Origin: Chryseosolibacter histidinae
GTDB lineage: Bacteria; Bacteroidota; Bacteroidia; Cytophagales; Cyclobacteriaceae
Assembly: GCF_018598225.1 (NCBI RefSeq)
Contig: NZ_JAHESF010000003.1
Span: 124,001 to 188,000, forward strand
Length of the DNA: 64,000 bases
Reading direction: 5' to 3'
The position numbers and the translations under genes are program-made. Every line of letters begins with the position of its first letter. The first letter of the stretch is position 1. Shown one piece after another: positions 9,169 through 18,861 of the stretch. The notes beneath the pieces were generated by a model. It ran no database searches. It was not told where the DNA came from and worked only from the letters and a program-made list of their open reading frames with translations.

Positions 9169-9539
9169 GGTTCGTGATTTGATGTGGAACATTCCCAAAA
9201 ATCACAGTTCATGGCATACGCTAAAACAATACTTGACTAACAATACGATTCGATTGATCAACTGATCAAAATCGCACCTAGAGATGCGATAACGGCCGAC
9301 AGGTGCTTAAATCCGCCTGATGAGACATTTCCTCAATTATTCTCTGCTTTTCGTCAATCGGATTTAGTCGTTGAATTTCCAATCATAGCTTTGTGAAAGC
9401 CGGAGTCCGACACCCAGGCAGGCCAGACCGATAGTTAAAAAGCAGTAGCAGTAGTACTGTAAGCTTTCTTATACAATCCCACGTTCCGTACACGGCTATT
9501 CCCTTACATTTAGGCTTACCTTCAGAATAAACAAGAATC
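9169..9539. other. Intergenic region between divergent genes
   Basis: The 371 bases between the divergent epoxide hydrolase and secreted-protein genes contain no convincing ORF. The only clear structure is the 7+2+7 palindrome TTGATCAACTGATCAA at 9254-9269, a possible operator. A TACCTTC box at 9519-9525 could serve as the -7 element for the gene at 9540. Confidence 0.4.
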
Positions 9540-10052
9540 ATGAAACAACAACTCATTTTCGCACTTTTGATCTTATGCACTTCTTTTGCTTACGCCCAGG
9601 AATGGGTTACTAATACTATTGACAAAAAGGTATCCGTCGATATGCCCAGAAAAGCCGACAAGGAAAAATCAGGCGGTGCAGTGATTTTCGTAGGCGACAA
9701 CGATGCTTGTGCTTTCATTGCAACGGTAAGTCCATTGCCTGGCAAAATGCAGATTCCGGCTGAAGAGGAGAAGGCATCAAAATTTCTCGATGGTATTTTA
9801 GACGGGGCAATGAAAGACAATAAACCCAAAGAGGTTGTGAAGAAAGACTTCTCCGTCGGAAATGTAAAGGGCAGAAGTGCTTCCTTCAGAGGTTATTTCC
9901 CTGGCACCGAGGTTGAGGCAAAGTCCACCAAACTTGCTATATGTGTGGCCGGAAATGTCTACATTTTCGACTTCTGGTTAGCGGACGAAGAATATGCCGG
10001 GGCCGCCAGCGATGAGGAGAAATTTTTAAGCTCTGTAAAGATTGCACAGTAG
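9540..10052 (+). CDS. Hypothetical exported protein
   Basis: A 170-residue protein with a signal peptide (MKQQLIFALLILCTSFAYAQ). The mature part begins EWVTNTIDKKVSVDMP, a pattern often seen in small periplasmic proteins of Bacteroidota that carry an antiparallel beta-sheet followed by helices. No catalytic motif is visible. It stands alone between a divergent epoxide hydrolase and the region upstream of EF-G. Confidence 0.55.
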   Translation: MKQQLIFALLILCTSFAYAQEWVTNTIDKKVSVDMPRKADKEKSGGAVIFVGDNDACAFIATVSPLPGKMQIPAEEEKASKFLDGILDGAMKDNKPKEVVKKDFSVGNVKGRSASFRGYFPGTEVEAKSTKLAICVAGNVYIFDFWLADEEYAGAASDEEKFLSSVKIAQ

Positions 10053-10206
10053 TGATCGCAGATCTTAAAGATCAAATGATTTCGCGAATTATCTCTCCTG
10101 TCCAGGACAAAAAAATCATAACTGCTCACCAGTGATGCTAACTGATAACAATTGACCATTCCATAAAAAATCTACACAAAATCATTTCCCAACCCAACCT
10201 TCTTAT

Positions 10207-10214
10207 TACCTTTG
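10207..10214 (+). promoter_or_regulatory. Bacteroidota-type -7 box
   Basis: TACCTTTG matches the TAnnTTTG -7 element used by the primary sigma factor of Bacteroidota. A weak TTTC lies about 19 bases upstream at the -33 position. It would start transcription near 10221, 55 bases before the small ORF at 10276. Confidence 0.5.
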
Positions 10215-10275
10215 CCCCGGTTAAAGTTCGGACTCCAACTTTAAACCTTAAACTTCAAATTTTAAACTTGAAGCC

Positions 10276-10404
10276 ATGACAACGAACTTCAACAATCTGA
10301 ACAGCACTGCAGGCAAAGGATGCATCAAAGCCATCATTGCCAGCAGCCACATCGTCTTTATAGAAGGCGGGAGGCACAATACGTTCCGGATGAAAGAGGT
10401 TTAA
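10276..10404 (+). CDS. Small ORF of 42 residues upstream of EF-G
   Basis: An ATG-initiated frame encodes MTTNFNNLNSTAGKGC... ending FRMKEV. It follows a good -7 box and is followed 22 bases later by a strong terminator hairpin, so it looks like a complete transcription unit. The family is not recognised. A second, 17-residue frame (10504-10557, MQQLKLIISDIIKMPET) precedes the next terminator. Both could be leader peptides or small proteins. I have no homologue to support either. Confidence 0.4.
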   Translation: MTTNFNNLNSTAGKGCIKAIIASSHIVFIEGGRHNTFRMKEV

Positions 10405-10426
10405 CTGATCATGAGCTAATCATATC

Positions 10427-10456
10427 AAAGCCTTTCCACTCCGGAAAGGCTTTTTT
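10427..10456 (+). terminator. Rho-independent terminator after the small ORF
   Basis: AAAGCCTTTCC pairs with GGAAAGGCTTT around a short loop, followed by a run of T. It ends the transcript of the 42-residue ORF. Confidence 0.75.
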
Positions 10457-10583
10457 GTTGCCTCCCGGTGAGAACCATTAAAAGCATTGAAAACAAATTC
10501 ATCATGCAACAATTGAAATTAATAATAAGTGATATTATAAAAATGCCGGAGACATAAGGCAACGGGCAAGCTACGTGCTTACT

Positions 10584-10618
10584 AAAAGCCTCTCATCTCC
10601 GTGATGAGGGGCTTTTTT
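10584..10618 (+). terminator. Terminator or attenuator directly upstream of EF-G
   Basis: AAAAGCC-CTCATC pairs with GATGAG-GGCTTTT, with a bulged T, and a seven-T run follows. It sits 35 bases before the EF-G start codon and after the 17-residue ORF, so it could terminate read-through or attenuate EF-G expression. Confidence 0.6.
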
Positions 10619-10652
10619 TATTGTATCACCTCACGCTTTTAAACATTCAGAT

Positions 10653-12728
10653 ATGACAACGTTAAGACAAATAAGAAATATAGGGATCATGGCGCACGTC
10701 GACGCCGGCAAAACAACTGTCACCGAACGCATCCTTTACTACACCGGACTGATCCATAAAATGGGTAATGTAGACGATGGCAACACTGTGATGGACACCG
10801 ATCCGCAGGAAGCGAAACGAGGTATCACCATCTCTTCTGCCGCCATTACAACGTTCTGGCAGGTAGACCAAACGCGCTACCAGATCAACCTGATCGATAC
10901 GCCCGGCCACGTGGATTTTACGGCTGAAGTAGAGCGGTCATTGCGTGTGCTCGATGGTGCGGTCGCTGTATTTTGCGCAAAATCTGGTGTGCAGCCACAA
11001 TCAGAAACGGTGTGGCACCAGGCCAACAAATATAACGTGCCACGCATCATCATGGTAAACAAGATGGACAGACAGGGTGCTGACTTCATCGGCGTGGTGA
11101 AGGAGATCCAGGAAAAACTGAATACGTTAGTCGTGCCGGTGCAACTACCGATCGGAGCAGAAAACACCTTTACAGGTGTGATCGACCTCATCGGGTGGAA
11201 AGCGCTGTTATGGAATGATGCCGATGGCAGGACTTACGAAAGCAGAGAGATCCCTGCCACGCTCCTGAACGAAGCAACGCATTGGAGGCGGCACCTGCTG
11301 GAGCAGCTCGCGCTGGTTGACGATGCCATCTTTACAAAGTATACGGCTTCTGAACCCTTAAGCGAAGCTGAGATCAACCGAGCTTTGCGACAGGCTACCC
11401 TGAGCTTGCAGCTTACGCCTGTTCTGTGCGGCGCTGCCTTCAGGAACAAAGGCCTGCAGCCGCTGCTTGACGCGATCGTTTCTTACCTGCCTTCACCGGC
11501 TGATATTAATGAGATCAGGGGCACGGATCCCGACAGTGGTGAAAACATCACACGCAAAGTGAGCAACGAAGCTCCTTTCACGGGACTGGTGTTCAAAGTG
11601 ATCAGCGACGACTATGTTGGCAAGCTTGTAATGGCACGGATCTACGCAGGTACGCTGAAAGGTGGCGACCCCCTGGTGAACAGTCGCACCGGTAAAACCA
11701 TGCGCGTGAGCCGGCTGTTGCGCGTGCTATCTGACAGGCTTGAGCCACTCGAAACACTCCACGCGGGAGACATCGGTGCGCTCGTGGGGCTGAAAGACGC
11801 GAAAACAGGCGACTCATTGTTTGCTCCAGGCCACCCGATACACCTGGAAAGTATGGACTTCCCGGCTCCGGTGATCGGGTATGCCATTGAAGCGAAGTCG
11901 GCCAAAGAATCGGGCAAGCTGAGCGTAGCATTGTCACGGTTACTGGATGAAGACCCAACACTGAAGCTGGAGGTCGATGCCCAGTCAGGTCAGACCATCC
12001 TTCGCGGCATGGGCGAATTGCACCTGGAAGTGGTGTTGGAAAAACTGGCGTCGGGTTACGGTGTTGAGATCAGCAAGGGACAGCCCCAGGTTGCCTATCG
12101 CGAAGTGCTCACCCAACCGGTGCTGCACCGCGAACTGCTCAAAAAGCAGACGGGTGGCAACGGAAGCTATGCTGACATCCATTTCGAGCTGTCGCCCCCA
12201 GCCAATGGCGTGGCGGGACTGGAGTTCGTCAACGACATCAAAGGTGGAGCGATCCCCAAAGAGTTCATTTCTTCAGTGAAGAAAGGTTTTGAGGAAGCGA
12301 TGAAGAATGGCGTGCTGGCGGGATATCCGCTCGAGGCGATGCGTGTGCGCCTGTTCGATGGCAGCATCCACGACGAAGACTCCAGCGCGCAGGACTTTGA
12401 GCTGGTGGCATCATTAGGATTCAAGCAGGCCGCGAAGAAGGCTTCGCCCAAGCTTCTTGAGCCCCTGATGCGTGTCGGCATCCTCACGCCTGAAGCGTAC
12501 ACCGGAGCAGTCACCGGCGACCTGAACCGGCGCCGCGGTATCATTCGCGAGATCACGCTGAAAGGCAACACGCAATGGATCGATGCCGAAGTTCCGCTGG
12601 CAGAGCTGTTCAATTATGTGACCACGCTGAGAACGCTGTCGTCAGGACGGGCATCTGCTTCACTCACCTTTTGCCGGTATCAGTTAGTGCCGGAAGGTAT
12701 TGCAGAGAAAGTGCTGGCAAGAGCGTGA
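10653..12728 (+). CDS. Elongation factor G paralogue
   Basis: A 691-residue translational GTPase. The G motifs are visible: AHVDAGKTT (P-loop, about residue 14), RGITISSA (switch I), DTPGHVDF (about 82) and NKMDRQG (about 136). Domains II-V follow, with [11 protein letters not shown] and the C-terminal MGELHLE and GRASASLTF segments. EF-G moves tRNA and mRNA through the ribosome. There is no rpsL/rpsG/tufA context, so this is probably a second copy (FusA2-like) rather than the str-operon gene. A decayed relative of its 3' end lies at 51.6 kb. A terminator follows the stop. Confidence 0.9.
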   Translation: MTTLRQIRNIGIMAHVDAGKTTVTERILYYTGLIHKMGNVDDGNTVMDTDPQEAKRGITISSAAITTFWQVDQTRYQINLIDTPGHVDFTAEVERSLRVLDGAVAVFCAKSGVQPQSETVWHQANKYNVPRIIMVNKMDRQGADFIGVVKEIQEKLNTLVVPVQLPIGAENTFTGVIDLIGWKALLWNDADGRTYESREIPATLLNEATHWRRHLLEQLALVDDAIFTKYTASEPLSEAEINRALRQATLSLQLTPVLCGAAFRNKGLQPLLDAIVSYLPSPADINEIRGTDPDSGENITRKVSNEAPFTGLVFKVISDDYVGKLVMARIYAGTLKGGDPLVNSRTGKTMRVSRLLRVLSDRLEPLETLHAGDIGALVGLKDAKTGDSLFAPGHPIHLESMDFPAPVIGYAIEAKSAKESGKLSVALSRLLDEDPTLKLEVDAQSGQTILRGMGELHLEVVLEKLASGYGVEISKGQPQVAYREVLTQPVLHRELLKKQTGGNGSYADIHFELSPPANGVAGLEFVNDIKGGAIPKEFISSVKKGFEEAMKNGVLAGYPLEAMRVRLFDGSIHDEDSSAQDFELVASLGFKQAAKKASPKLLEPLMRVGILTPEAYTGAVTGDLNRRRGIIREITLKGNTQWIDAEVPLAELFNYVTTLRTLSSGRASASLTFCRYQLVPEGIAEKVLARA

Positions 12729-12741
12729 TGTGGATTTTGTG

Positions 12742-12772
12742 AAACAGGCTCTCGAAAGGGAGCCTGTTTTTA
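12742..12772 (+). terminator. Terminator after EF-G
   Basis: AAACAGGCTC at 12742-12751 pairs with GAGCCTGTTT at 12760-12769, and the T-run continues beyond. It lies 14 bases after the stop codon. Confidence 0.8.
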
Positions 12773-12816
12773 TTTACACACCGTTGAGTGAAATATTGAC
12801 AAATAACTGAAAATCG

Positions 12817-12969
12817 TTGACGGGCACTCTGTTCAACATTCCCGCCATCGCCCTGCTCCTGGCCACAACAATCTTGATCTTGTCAAAAAACAGAGCATTG
12901 GGTGTGGCCTTCGGCGTGATCTTCATGATGCTTAACCTTCATATGGTTTTAGCCATGATCTTCCATTGA
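12817..12969 (+). pseudogene. Remnant or micro-ORF for a hydrophobic peptide
   Basis: An open frame of 50 codons from a TTG gives a peptide with two hydrophobic stretches (PAIALLLATTILILS and VAFGVIFMMLNLHMVLAMIF). An in-frame stop lies just upstream and there is no ATG before the first membrane stretch, so it looks like the tail of a membrane protein whose 5' part is lost. The rest of the interval 12970-13197 shows nothing. Confidence 0.35.
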
Positions 12970-13197
12970 ACGATGTGAGTTCAGTAAGCTCAGAGGCGCT
13001 AGATACTATCGCCTTAAAGGAAGATCCTGATTAAGGGAATCGGAAAATAATATATATTGAAGAGGGCATACTGGGTGTATTACACAATGTTGCAGAGCAT
13101 TTCCAACGGCCGTAAATTCACGAGTAATAGACACCGAGCACAGATGTTTCTACTGTTGGATTTGGCAGAATTTAATCGATTAGAATTAAAATGATCA

Positions 13198-13518
13198 ATG
13201 GACTCGAGACAACTACATCACGCTGCCAGCCACATCAGCCAAATTGTGACTTGGGATAAGGAATGGCTTCATTTCGGCACTGGTAGTGATATAAAACTTT
13301 CGCTTGTTCAGGAGTTAATTGATGAATTTCTGAAGGATGATACACTCCAACTTGTTCATGACCGAATAAATTCCAAGACGATTAAACGAACGGAAATAGT
13401 CAAGGCAATCCATGATCTTTTAGGACAGCAAAGCTTTCAAGTTTGGAATTCAACTATGGACAAGGTAATCAAATTCGACAGGATAGGTGTTTTACTGACT
13501 GGAAGAAGGCATATCTAA
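13198..13518 (+). CDS. Hypothetical protein, 106 residues
   Basis: A soluble, mostly helical protein (SLVQELIDEFLKDDTLQLVHDRI) without signal peptide or membrane segments. The family is not recognised. Its codon use is more AT-rich than that of the EF-G gene. It is isolated, with the DUF4272 gene convergent downstream. Confidence 0.45.
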   Translation: MDSRQLHHAASHISQIVTWDKEWLHFGTGSDIKLSLVQELIDEFLKDDTLQLVHDRINSKTIKRTEIVKAIHDLLGQQSFQVWNSTMDKVIKFDRIGVLLTGRRHI

Positions 13519-13655
13519 GTCTGTAAGTTAATTACATTTATCACACGTTTGGAAAAAAGATTACCCACCACATTCCTGAAAAATTTATCCCTTTTAGATA
13601 TCTCGCCATTCCATGGTGATTTTGATCTGGTCGACTTCTATGATTTCTGCCGACA

Positions 13656-14288
13656 TCACGAAGCATCTTCCCACCCCGGCCGCATTCGTGCAACCCAGGT
13701 GATGGCAAAATATCGCTCGTAGGCTATAGCTGGATTTAATGTCATAGCTGCAGAACCATGAAGATGAGGTTCGCGTAACGCCCAGTTGAGCCTGAAGATG
13801 AAATCGCATTGATCGAGGATCTCTGAAACGCCCCTCAGTGTGGCACTGTCTATAAAATCACTCGTGGGTTCGAAAAAACCGGGCAGGTGGGGAAATATGT
13901 CGTGGAGGTTTACTTCCTGTTGCGGCAGGTTAAGGTGATCGATCTTATTGATCACCCAAAGCAATAACCATATGGATTCGCCGCGCCAAAATATCACCGC
14001 GAGATCATCTTCAGTAAGGGGTGATTTATGAAAGAGTGCTTTTTCCTGCGTTGTGACTTTATCCCAAAGGCGTTCCTGAATGAGGAACATCATTATCTGC
14101 TGCCGCAGGCTCGGGTCGCTGGCAACACAGTTTAAGTAAGTCAGGATCACGATACGCTCGGCAATTTCCTGCGCCGACCGCAACGTAACAGCATTTTCTT
14201 CTTCTATGGGCGGAAGGTCATCTGCAAGAGATATACCCAGTGATAAAAGTATTTTTTCTGAGTTGCGTTTCCGGTCTGCTGATGTCAT
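13656..14288 (-). CDS. DUF4272 domain protein
   Basis: A 210-residue protein with the DUF4272 layout: RSAQEIAERIVILTYLNCVAS, then ERLWDKVTTQEKALFHKSPLTEDDLAVIFWRGESIWLLLWVINKIDHLNLP, a later INRLNWALRE-like helix and C-terminal NPAIAYERYFAITWVARMRPGWED. The Trp-rich ESIWLLLWV stretch is characteristic. Function of the family is unknown. It is cytosolic with no signal peptide. Confidence 0.75.
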   Translation of the reverse strand: MTSADRKRNSEKILLSLGISLADDLPPIEEENAVTLRSAQEIAERIVILTYLNCVASDPSLRQQIMMFLIQERLWDKVTTQEKALFHKSPLTEDDLAVIFWRGESIWLLLWVINKIDHLNLPQQEVNLHDIFPHLPGFFEPTSDFIDSATLRGVSEILDQCDFIFRLNWALREPHLHGSAAMTLNPAIAYERYFAITWVARMRPGWEDAS

Positions 14289-14412
14289 GCTATCTCGTTA
14301 AGTCTTGCTGCATTGTAAATACCATTTACGCATTCACAACGTTCAATAATAGTGCCTGTCGGGATTACCCTGCCCGTTGTCATGTACAAACATGCCGTAA
14401 TGAAGCTCGATT

Positions 14413-14545
14413 GATCCCGCTGGTCCTGGTATGATAATCTAAACAATTAACGCAGAGCCCGTTGCGCTGCCTGCGTTTTTTACTGCGCTCCGTTTGCCTA
14501 CCGCCAAATTGGTGCAAAGAATGTCAGTTGGTATGGGCAAGATAA
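14413..14545. repeat. Dispersed intergenic repeat, copy 1
   Basis: This is one of three copies of a unit about 110-130 bases long; the others are at 20215 and 23661. It begins GATCCCGCTGG, identical to the reverse complement of a tRNA acceptor end. It continues with TATCTAAACAATTAACGCAG, a hairpin (AACGCAGAGC / GCGCTGCCTGCGTT) and the conserved tail AAATTGGTGCAAAGAA. The three copies are about 80-90% identical by eye. Confidence 0.75.
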
Positions 14546-14701
14546 AGAATTTCATTTTGATCCCGGGATCTCAATACAAATATCATAGGGGCAAATGTCC
14601 CATGGCATATGGGCATGGTTGCCTAACTTCATTTGTATAAAACCAGGTAAAAATAGCAGGGCCGCCCCTGTTTTCGGGAAGCTTGCCTTTTAGTATATAA
14701 T

Positions 14702-14716
14702 TGACAGGAGTTGTCA
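14702..14716 (+). promoter_or_regulatory. Upstream palindrome of the RM operon
   Basis: TGACA-GGAGT-TGTCA is a perfect 5+5+5 inverted repeat about 100 bases before the XRE gene. It shares its half-site with the second palindrome at the transcription start, as expected for a controller-protein operator. Confidence 0.45.
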
Positions 14717-14749
14717 TTTGCAATAAGCTATTTTGGGGATACGAATGGG

Positions 14750-14798
14750 TTGGTGGGGCGAAAACCAATCGCTACATTTGCCAAATAATGTCAAGACA
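14750..14798 (+). promoter_or_regulatory. RM operon promoter with overlapping palindrome
   Basis: TTG at 14750 and TACATTTG at 14773-14780 form a -33/-7 pair with a 20-base spacer. The perfect palindrome TGTCAAGACA at 14789-14798 covers the expected start site, 5 bases before the XRE ATG. Binding there would block transcription, consistent with autoregulation by the XRE protein. Confidence 0.5.
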
Positions 14799-14803
14799 AA
14801 ACT

Positions 14804-15109
14804 ATGTCAATGATTTTTGGCAATAAATTGAAACAATTACGCGAGCGTAAACAGATCCCTCAAAGGCAATTAGCCGCAGTGTTAGAAATTGACACCGCCA
14901 CCTATTGCAAAATAGAAAAAGGTGACAGGCATGCCAAGAGGGAGCAAGTAGTCGTCCTTTCCAAATTCTTAAAAGCCAACTCCAAAGAACTTCTTAGACT
15001 GTGGTATGCAGCCAAAGTGTATGATATTATTGCTGGCGAAGATGAAGCTGCTAAAATCTTAAACGTAGTAGCAGAAAATATCAGCAAGTATCAACATAAA
15101 ATAAACTAA
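14804..15109 (+). CDS. XRE-family regulator of the RM operon (controller-like)
   Basis: A 101-residue protein with an N-terminal HTH_3 domain: GNKLKQLRERKQIPQRQLAAVLEIDTATYCKIEKGDRHAKREQVVVLSKFL. The stop lies 3 bases before the methylase ATG, so the genes are co-transcribed. Regulators at this position in restriction-modification operons repress or time expression, allowing the methylase to act before the nuclease. Palindromes with TGTC/GACA half-sites in its promoter are candidate operators. An alternative in-frame ATG at 14810 would remove two residues. Confidence 0.8.
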   Translation: MSMIFGNKLKQLRERKQIPQRQLAAVLEIDTATYCKIEKGDRHAKREQVVVLSKFLKANSKELLRLWYAAKVYDIIAGEDEAAKILNVVAENISKYQHKIN

Positions 15110-15112
15110 GAC

Positions 15113-16021
15113 ATGAAGCCATTAGTTAAATATAGAGGTGGGAAGTCGAAAGAAATTCCACACATTGAAAAACATATCCCCCCATTTGGCGGCAGATACA
15201 TTGAGCCGTTTTTTGGTGGCGGCGCTTTGTATTTTTATCTGGAGCCTAAAAAAGCAATTATAAATGACATCAATTCAAAATTGATAGCCTTTTATTCCGG
15301 CGTAAAATCAAACTTTGACTTGTTGCGAAAAGAGCTCGACGAAATTGAAAAAACATACACGTCCAATCGCAAGAAATTCGAGAAACTAAAAAGTAGAACG
15401 CCCGAGAAGCGCGTAAATGATAATAACGAAACATTATATTATCAAATCAGGGATATGTTCAATGACCTGACTGACAAGAAATATTCAGATGCCCTGCTTT
15501 ATTTTTTCATCAATAAAACGGCTTACTCAGGAATGATTCGCTATAACGCCAAAGGAGAATTCAATGTTCCCTATGGCAGATATCCCAACCTGAATACGTC
15601 TTTGATCACCAGAGCACACAGTGAATTACTTGCCAATGCAGAAATATACAATCTTGATTACAAGCAGATTTTCAATATGGCGGAAGAGGACGATTTCATG
15701 TTTTTAGATCCACCCTATGATTGTGTTTTTTCCGACTATGGCAATGTCGAATATAAAGATGGATTTGATGAAAAGAATCATACTGAATTAGCCGAAAGTT
15801 ATAAGAACCTTAGGTGCAAAGCGTTAATGGTAATTGGAAGGACACCGCTGACCGAAAAACTATATGGGGATATGATCGTAGATGAATACGGAAAATCATA
15901 TGCAGTAAACATCAGAAACAGATTTAAGTCCGCAGCCACCCATATTTTAGTTTCAAACTATGGAAACAACACGCAGGCCAATTTGTCAGAATTGGAGCTT
16001 CAGCAAGAATTAACATCATGA
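15113..16021 (+). CDS. Dam-like (D12 class) DNA adenine methyltransferase
   Basis: A 302-residue N6-adenine methylase. Motif X/I regions are visible: KYRGGKSKEI at residues 5-14 and IEPFFGGGALYF near 31 (SAM binding). The catalytic DPPYD is near 198-202. This is the alpha-group D12 arrangement found in Dam and DpnM, which methylate GATC. With an AlwI-type nuclease downstream (family specificity GGATC), methylation of GATC on both strands would protect the host. Target specificity is inferred, not seen. Six bases separate it from the nuclease gene. Confidence 0.88.
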   Translation: MKPLVKYRGGKSKEIPHIEKHIPPFGGRYIEPFFGGGALYFYLEPKKAIINDINSKLIAFYSGVKSNFDLLRKELDEIEKTYTSNRKKFEKLKSRTPEKRVNDNNETLYYQIRDMFNDLTDKKYSDALLYFFINKTAYSGMIRYNAKGEFNVPYGRYPNLNTSLITRAHSELLANAEIYNLDYKQIFNMAEEDDFMFLDPPYDCVFSDYGNVEYKDGFDEKNHTELAESYKNLRCKALMVIGRTPLTEKLYGDMIVDEYGKSYAVNIRNRFKSAATHILVSNYGNNTQANLSELELQQELTS

Positions 16022-16027
16022 TTCTTC

Positions 16028-17707
16028 ATGGCAAGAATTGACAGCAAAGTAATTTTCGTCACAACTTCACCACGAACGCCGGCCAAAATGATACCGGAAA
16101 TTGAGTTACTGAACACTCATTTTTCAGGCCAGGAATGGAATACCCATACACAAAGGGAGTTCATGGAACGCTTGAGACAGGAGAACTTTTTTAATGGTGA
16201 AGGAGCAAATGACCCTGCTTTTAGTGCCAGAGACAGGATAAATCGAGCACCTAAATCCCTTGGTTTTGTTGTACTATCCCCTACTATTCGCTTAACTCCT
16301 GCGGGTTTAGAATTAGTTACATCCAGGCGAAAAGAAGAAATATTTTTGAGGCAGTTAATTAAATTTCAACTTCCATCACCGTATCACCAGCCCACTGACA
16401 ATTCTGCCAAATTTTGGGTAAAGCCATACCTTGAATTATTTCGGCTCATTCGTCATTTCGGCTCCCTAAAATTTGATGAGCTAATGATTTTTGGACTTCA
16501 GTTGGTCGACTATCACAGATTCGACGACGTGGTCTCAAAAATTGACAATTTCAGAGTTGCAAAGGCCCGGCATGAAGGTAATTACAAAGAATTCCGCGCT
16601 GGCTACTTAAAAACTGAATTGACGCAAATTTATATTGATGACATTAGTTCAGGCAATACTAAAACAAGAGAAACGAACGATAGGTCCGTTGAAAATTTCC
16701 TAAGAACCAAAGCCAGTAACATTCGTGACTATGCGGATGCCTGTATTCGCTATTTACGGGCTACAGGCCTGGTAAACATTTCACACATCGGAAAATCAGT
16801 CTCAATTACCCAGGAAAAAATTCAGGAAGTCGATTACTTCCTGGAGCACACTGACAGGGATCCTTGCTTTGTAGACGACGAAAGGCAATACGTTTCCTGG
16901 CTTGGTAGTGCGGGAAGTCCAATGCTTTTAACCGACAACAGAGAGCTCCTTGAAACCAAGATCCGAACCGAATTTCCGCAGATCGACATAAGCGAAATAT
17001 CGTCTTTGCAGCAACTCAAAGACATTTTCTCTGACGAATTAGAAAAGAGAAAAGAAGCGATACTTAAAGAGCAGGTGACGGCAATCAAAGATTATCGATT
17101 GTTTGAAGAAATCAACACAACTTTTAACCAGATACTTGACAATTCGCTGTATGACACGCCTTTAATGTTAGAATGGAATACCTGGCGCGCAATGACCATG
17201 TTGGACGGCGGAAACATCAAAGCCAACCTAAAGTTTGATGATTTTGGCAAACCGATGTCAACCGCGCAAGGAAATATGGCCGATATTATCTGTGACTATG
17301 GTGATTTTGGATTAGCGGTGGAAGTTACAATGCAAAACGGGCAACGACAATATGAAACAGAAGGCGAACCTGTTACGCGACACCTTGCCAAGGTAAAACG
17401 AGAAACCAATAAACCAGCCTACTGTCTTTTCATTGCACCGACGATTAACGAGGCGTGCATTGCACACTTTTATGCCATGCACAAAGTGAATATCAGTTAC
17501 TACGGAGGCACGTCCACCATTGTCCCGTTACCGCTGACTATATTCATTAAGATGGTTGAGGACTCATACAACGCAAACTATGCTCCTGAGCCACGACATA
17601 TTCAACGTTTTTTTGAACGTTCCATTGAATTGGCAAAAACTGCCCGTGATGAGAAGGAATGGTTCACCGGAGTGACACAAGAAGCATTGAAGTGGTTGGC
17701 CGAATAA
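16028..17707 (+). CDS. AlwI-family type IIS restriction endonuclease
   Basis: A 559-residue protein matching the AlwI family: an N-terminal target-recognition region with NTHTQREFMERLRQENFF and PKSLGFVVLSPTIRLTPAG, then FWVKPYLELFRLIRHFG. A C-terminal catalytic region has DYGDFGLAVEVTM near residues 422-434. The D...E-V-T arrangement is that seen in FokI/AlwI-like PD-(D/E)xK nucleases. AlwI cleaves outside GGATC; this protein's specificity is inferred from the family and its Dam-like partner. It is the last gene of the three-gene operon. Confidence 0.85.
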   Translation: MARIDSKVIFVTTSPRTPAKMIPEIELLNTHFSGQEWNTHTQREFMERLRQENFFNGEGANDPAFSARDRINRAPKSLGFVVLSPTIRLTPAGLELVTSRRKEEIFLRQLIKFQLPSPYHQPTDNSAKFWVKPYLELFRLIRHFGSLKFDELMIFGLQLVDYHRFDDVVSKIDNFRVAKARHEGNYKEFRAGYLKTELTQIYIDDISSGNTKTRETNDRSVENFLRTKASNIRDYADACIRYLRATGLVNISHIGKSVSITQEKIQEVDYFLEHTDRDPCFVDDERQYVSWLGSAGSPMLLTDNRELLETKIRTEFPQIDISEISSLQQLKDIFSDELEKRKEAILKEQVTAIKDYRLFEEINTTFNQILDNSLYDTPLMLEWNTWRAMTMLDGGNIKANLKFDDFGKPMSTAQGNMADIICDYGDFGLAVEVTMQNGQRQYETEGEPVTRHLAKVKRETNKPAYCLFIAPTINEACIAHFYAMHKVNISYYGGTSTIVPLPLTIFIKMVEDSYNANYAPEPRHIQRFFERSIELAKTARDEKEWFTGVTQEALKWLAE

Positions 17708-17817
17708 GGCTACATTAACGATTACAATTCAATAGGTAGAAGGTATTGATTGATGGTCATAGATCCAGTTAAATGTCTGTTCTATGCAATTTGGACAAGC
17801 CCTGTTCGGCCATATAC

Positions 17818-18732
17818 CTATTGATTAGCTTTACGTGTGAGTTTTTTTGTTAATGTTGAAATTTGCCTCTCAAGGAGATTGAATGCAAGGCCGGCCATGA
17901 CAAAGAAGGATGCTGCAAGTTTCCATGAGGTCAGATCCTCTCCCAAAAATATTGCCGAGCTTAAGAAACCAACAACTGGTACCAGTAGTGTAAAAGGAAC
18001 GATCATCGCAGTAGGATATGAGTTTAATAGCCCACCCCACGCACCATATCCGAGGTGCGTGGACAGATAAACGATGTAAATAATTGCCGCAATAGTGGGG
18101 ATGGAAACGTGCTGCAGCGAGCTCCAGATCACACTTGGCCCATCGATCACCAATGTCATCACAACCATGAATGGCAGCGCCACAAGGTTACCCCAGACCA
18201 CCAGCGCGAGGGGTGATTGCGCATCAACCTTTTTTGAAAACATATTTCCGGCAGCCCAGGACAAAGCAGCTAATAAAGTAAATATAAGCCCTGCCAATGA
18301 AGTGCCTGTGTCAACGTTAGCCGCTACAATCCCGATTCCTATGAATGAAATCAATGATCCAATGATCTTCCAGAGACTTGGTCTGTCATTAAAGAACAGT
18401 GCTGCAAGTGCCATCGAAAAAAACACCTGAACCTGGACGACGAGCGATGAAAGGCCAGGGGATAAGCCAAGGTAAATTCCACTGAACAGAAATCCAAATT
18501 GACAAGCGAATGTAAAAATTCCATAGCCCAGGATATACTTCACAGGAGCTTTAGGTCTGGGAAGAAAGAAAACCCAGGGCAATGCTGCAAGCGCAAAACG
18601 AATCGCAGACAACAAAAATGGCGAAAAGCCTTTTAAACCAAAGTATATGGCAATGAAGTTCATTCCCCAGATTACCATGGTAAAGAGGACGAGAAAAAGG
18701 TGATTTGCTTTTAATGTATTGTTGGGTACCAT
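17818..18732 (-). CDS. EamA/DMT-superfamily transporter
   Basis: A 304-residue membrane protein with about ten hydrophobic helices and the internal duplication of EamA transporters. The N-terminal ANHLFLVLFTMVIWGMNFIAIYFG and the PFLLSAIRFALAALPW segment are typical of drug/metabolite exporters. Substrate unknown; amino acid or metabolite export is common in the family. It is divergent from no close gene, and an HxlR regulator lies just upstream in the same direction, 130 bases away. Confidence 0.85.
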   Translation of the reverse strand: MVPNNTLKANHLFLVLFTMVIWGMNFIAIYFGLKGFSPFLLSAIRFALAALPWVFFLPRPKAPVKYILGYGIFTFACQFGFLFSGIYLGLSPGLSSLVVQVQVFFSMALAALFFNDRPSLWKIIGSLISFIGIGIVAANVDTGTSLAGLIFTLLAALSWAAGNMFSKKVDAQSPLALVVWGNLVALPFMVVMTLVIDGPSVIWSSLQHVSIPTIAAIIYIVYLSTHLGYGAWGGLLNSYPTAMIVPFTLLVPVVGFLSSAIFLGEDLTSWKLAASFFVMAGLAFNLLERQISTLTKKLTRKANQ

Positions 18733-18861
18733 TTTCTTGATGTATTTCGGGTATTACCACGTAATCAGGGGCGTATTTGTTTTACTCCAGACCTGCCCGT
18801 AGTTTTTTAATCGCAACAATGGTATCATCTTGATGATCCGGGCTTATTCCTGGTACGGCGT

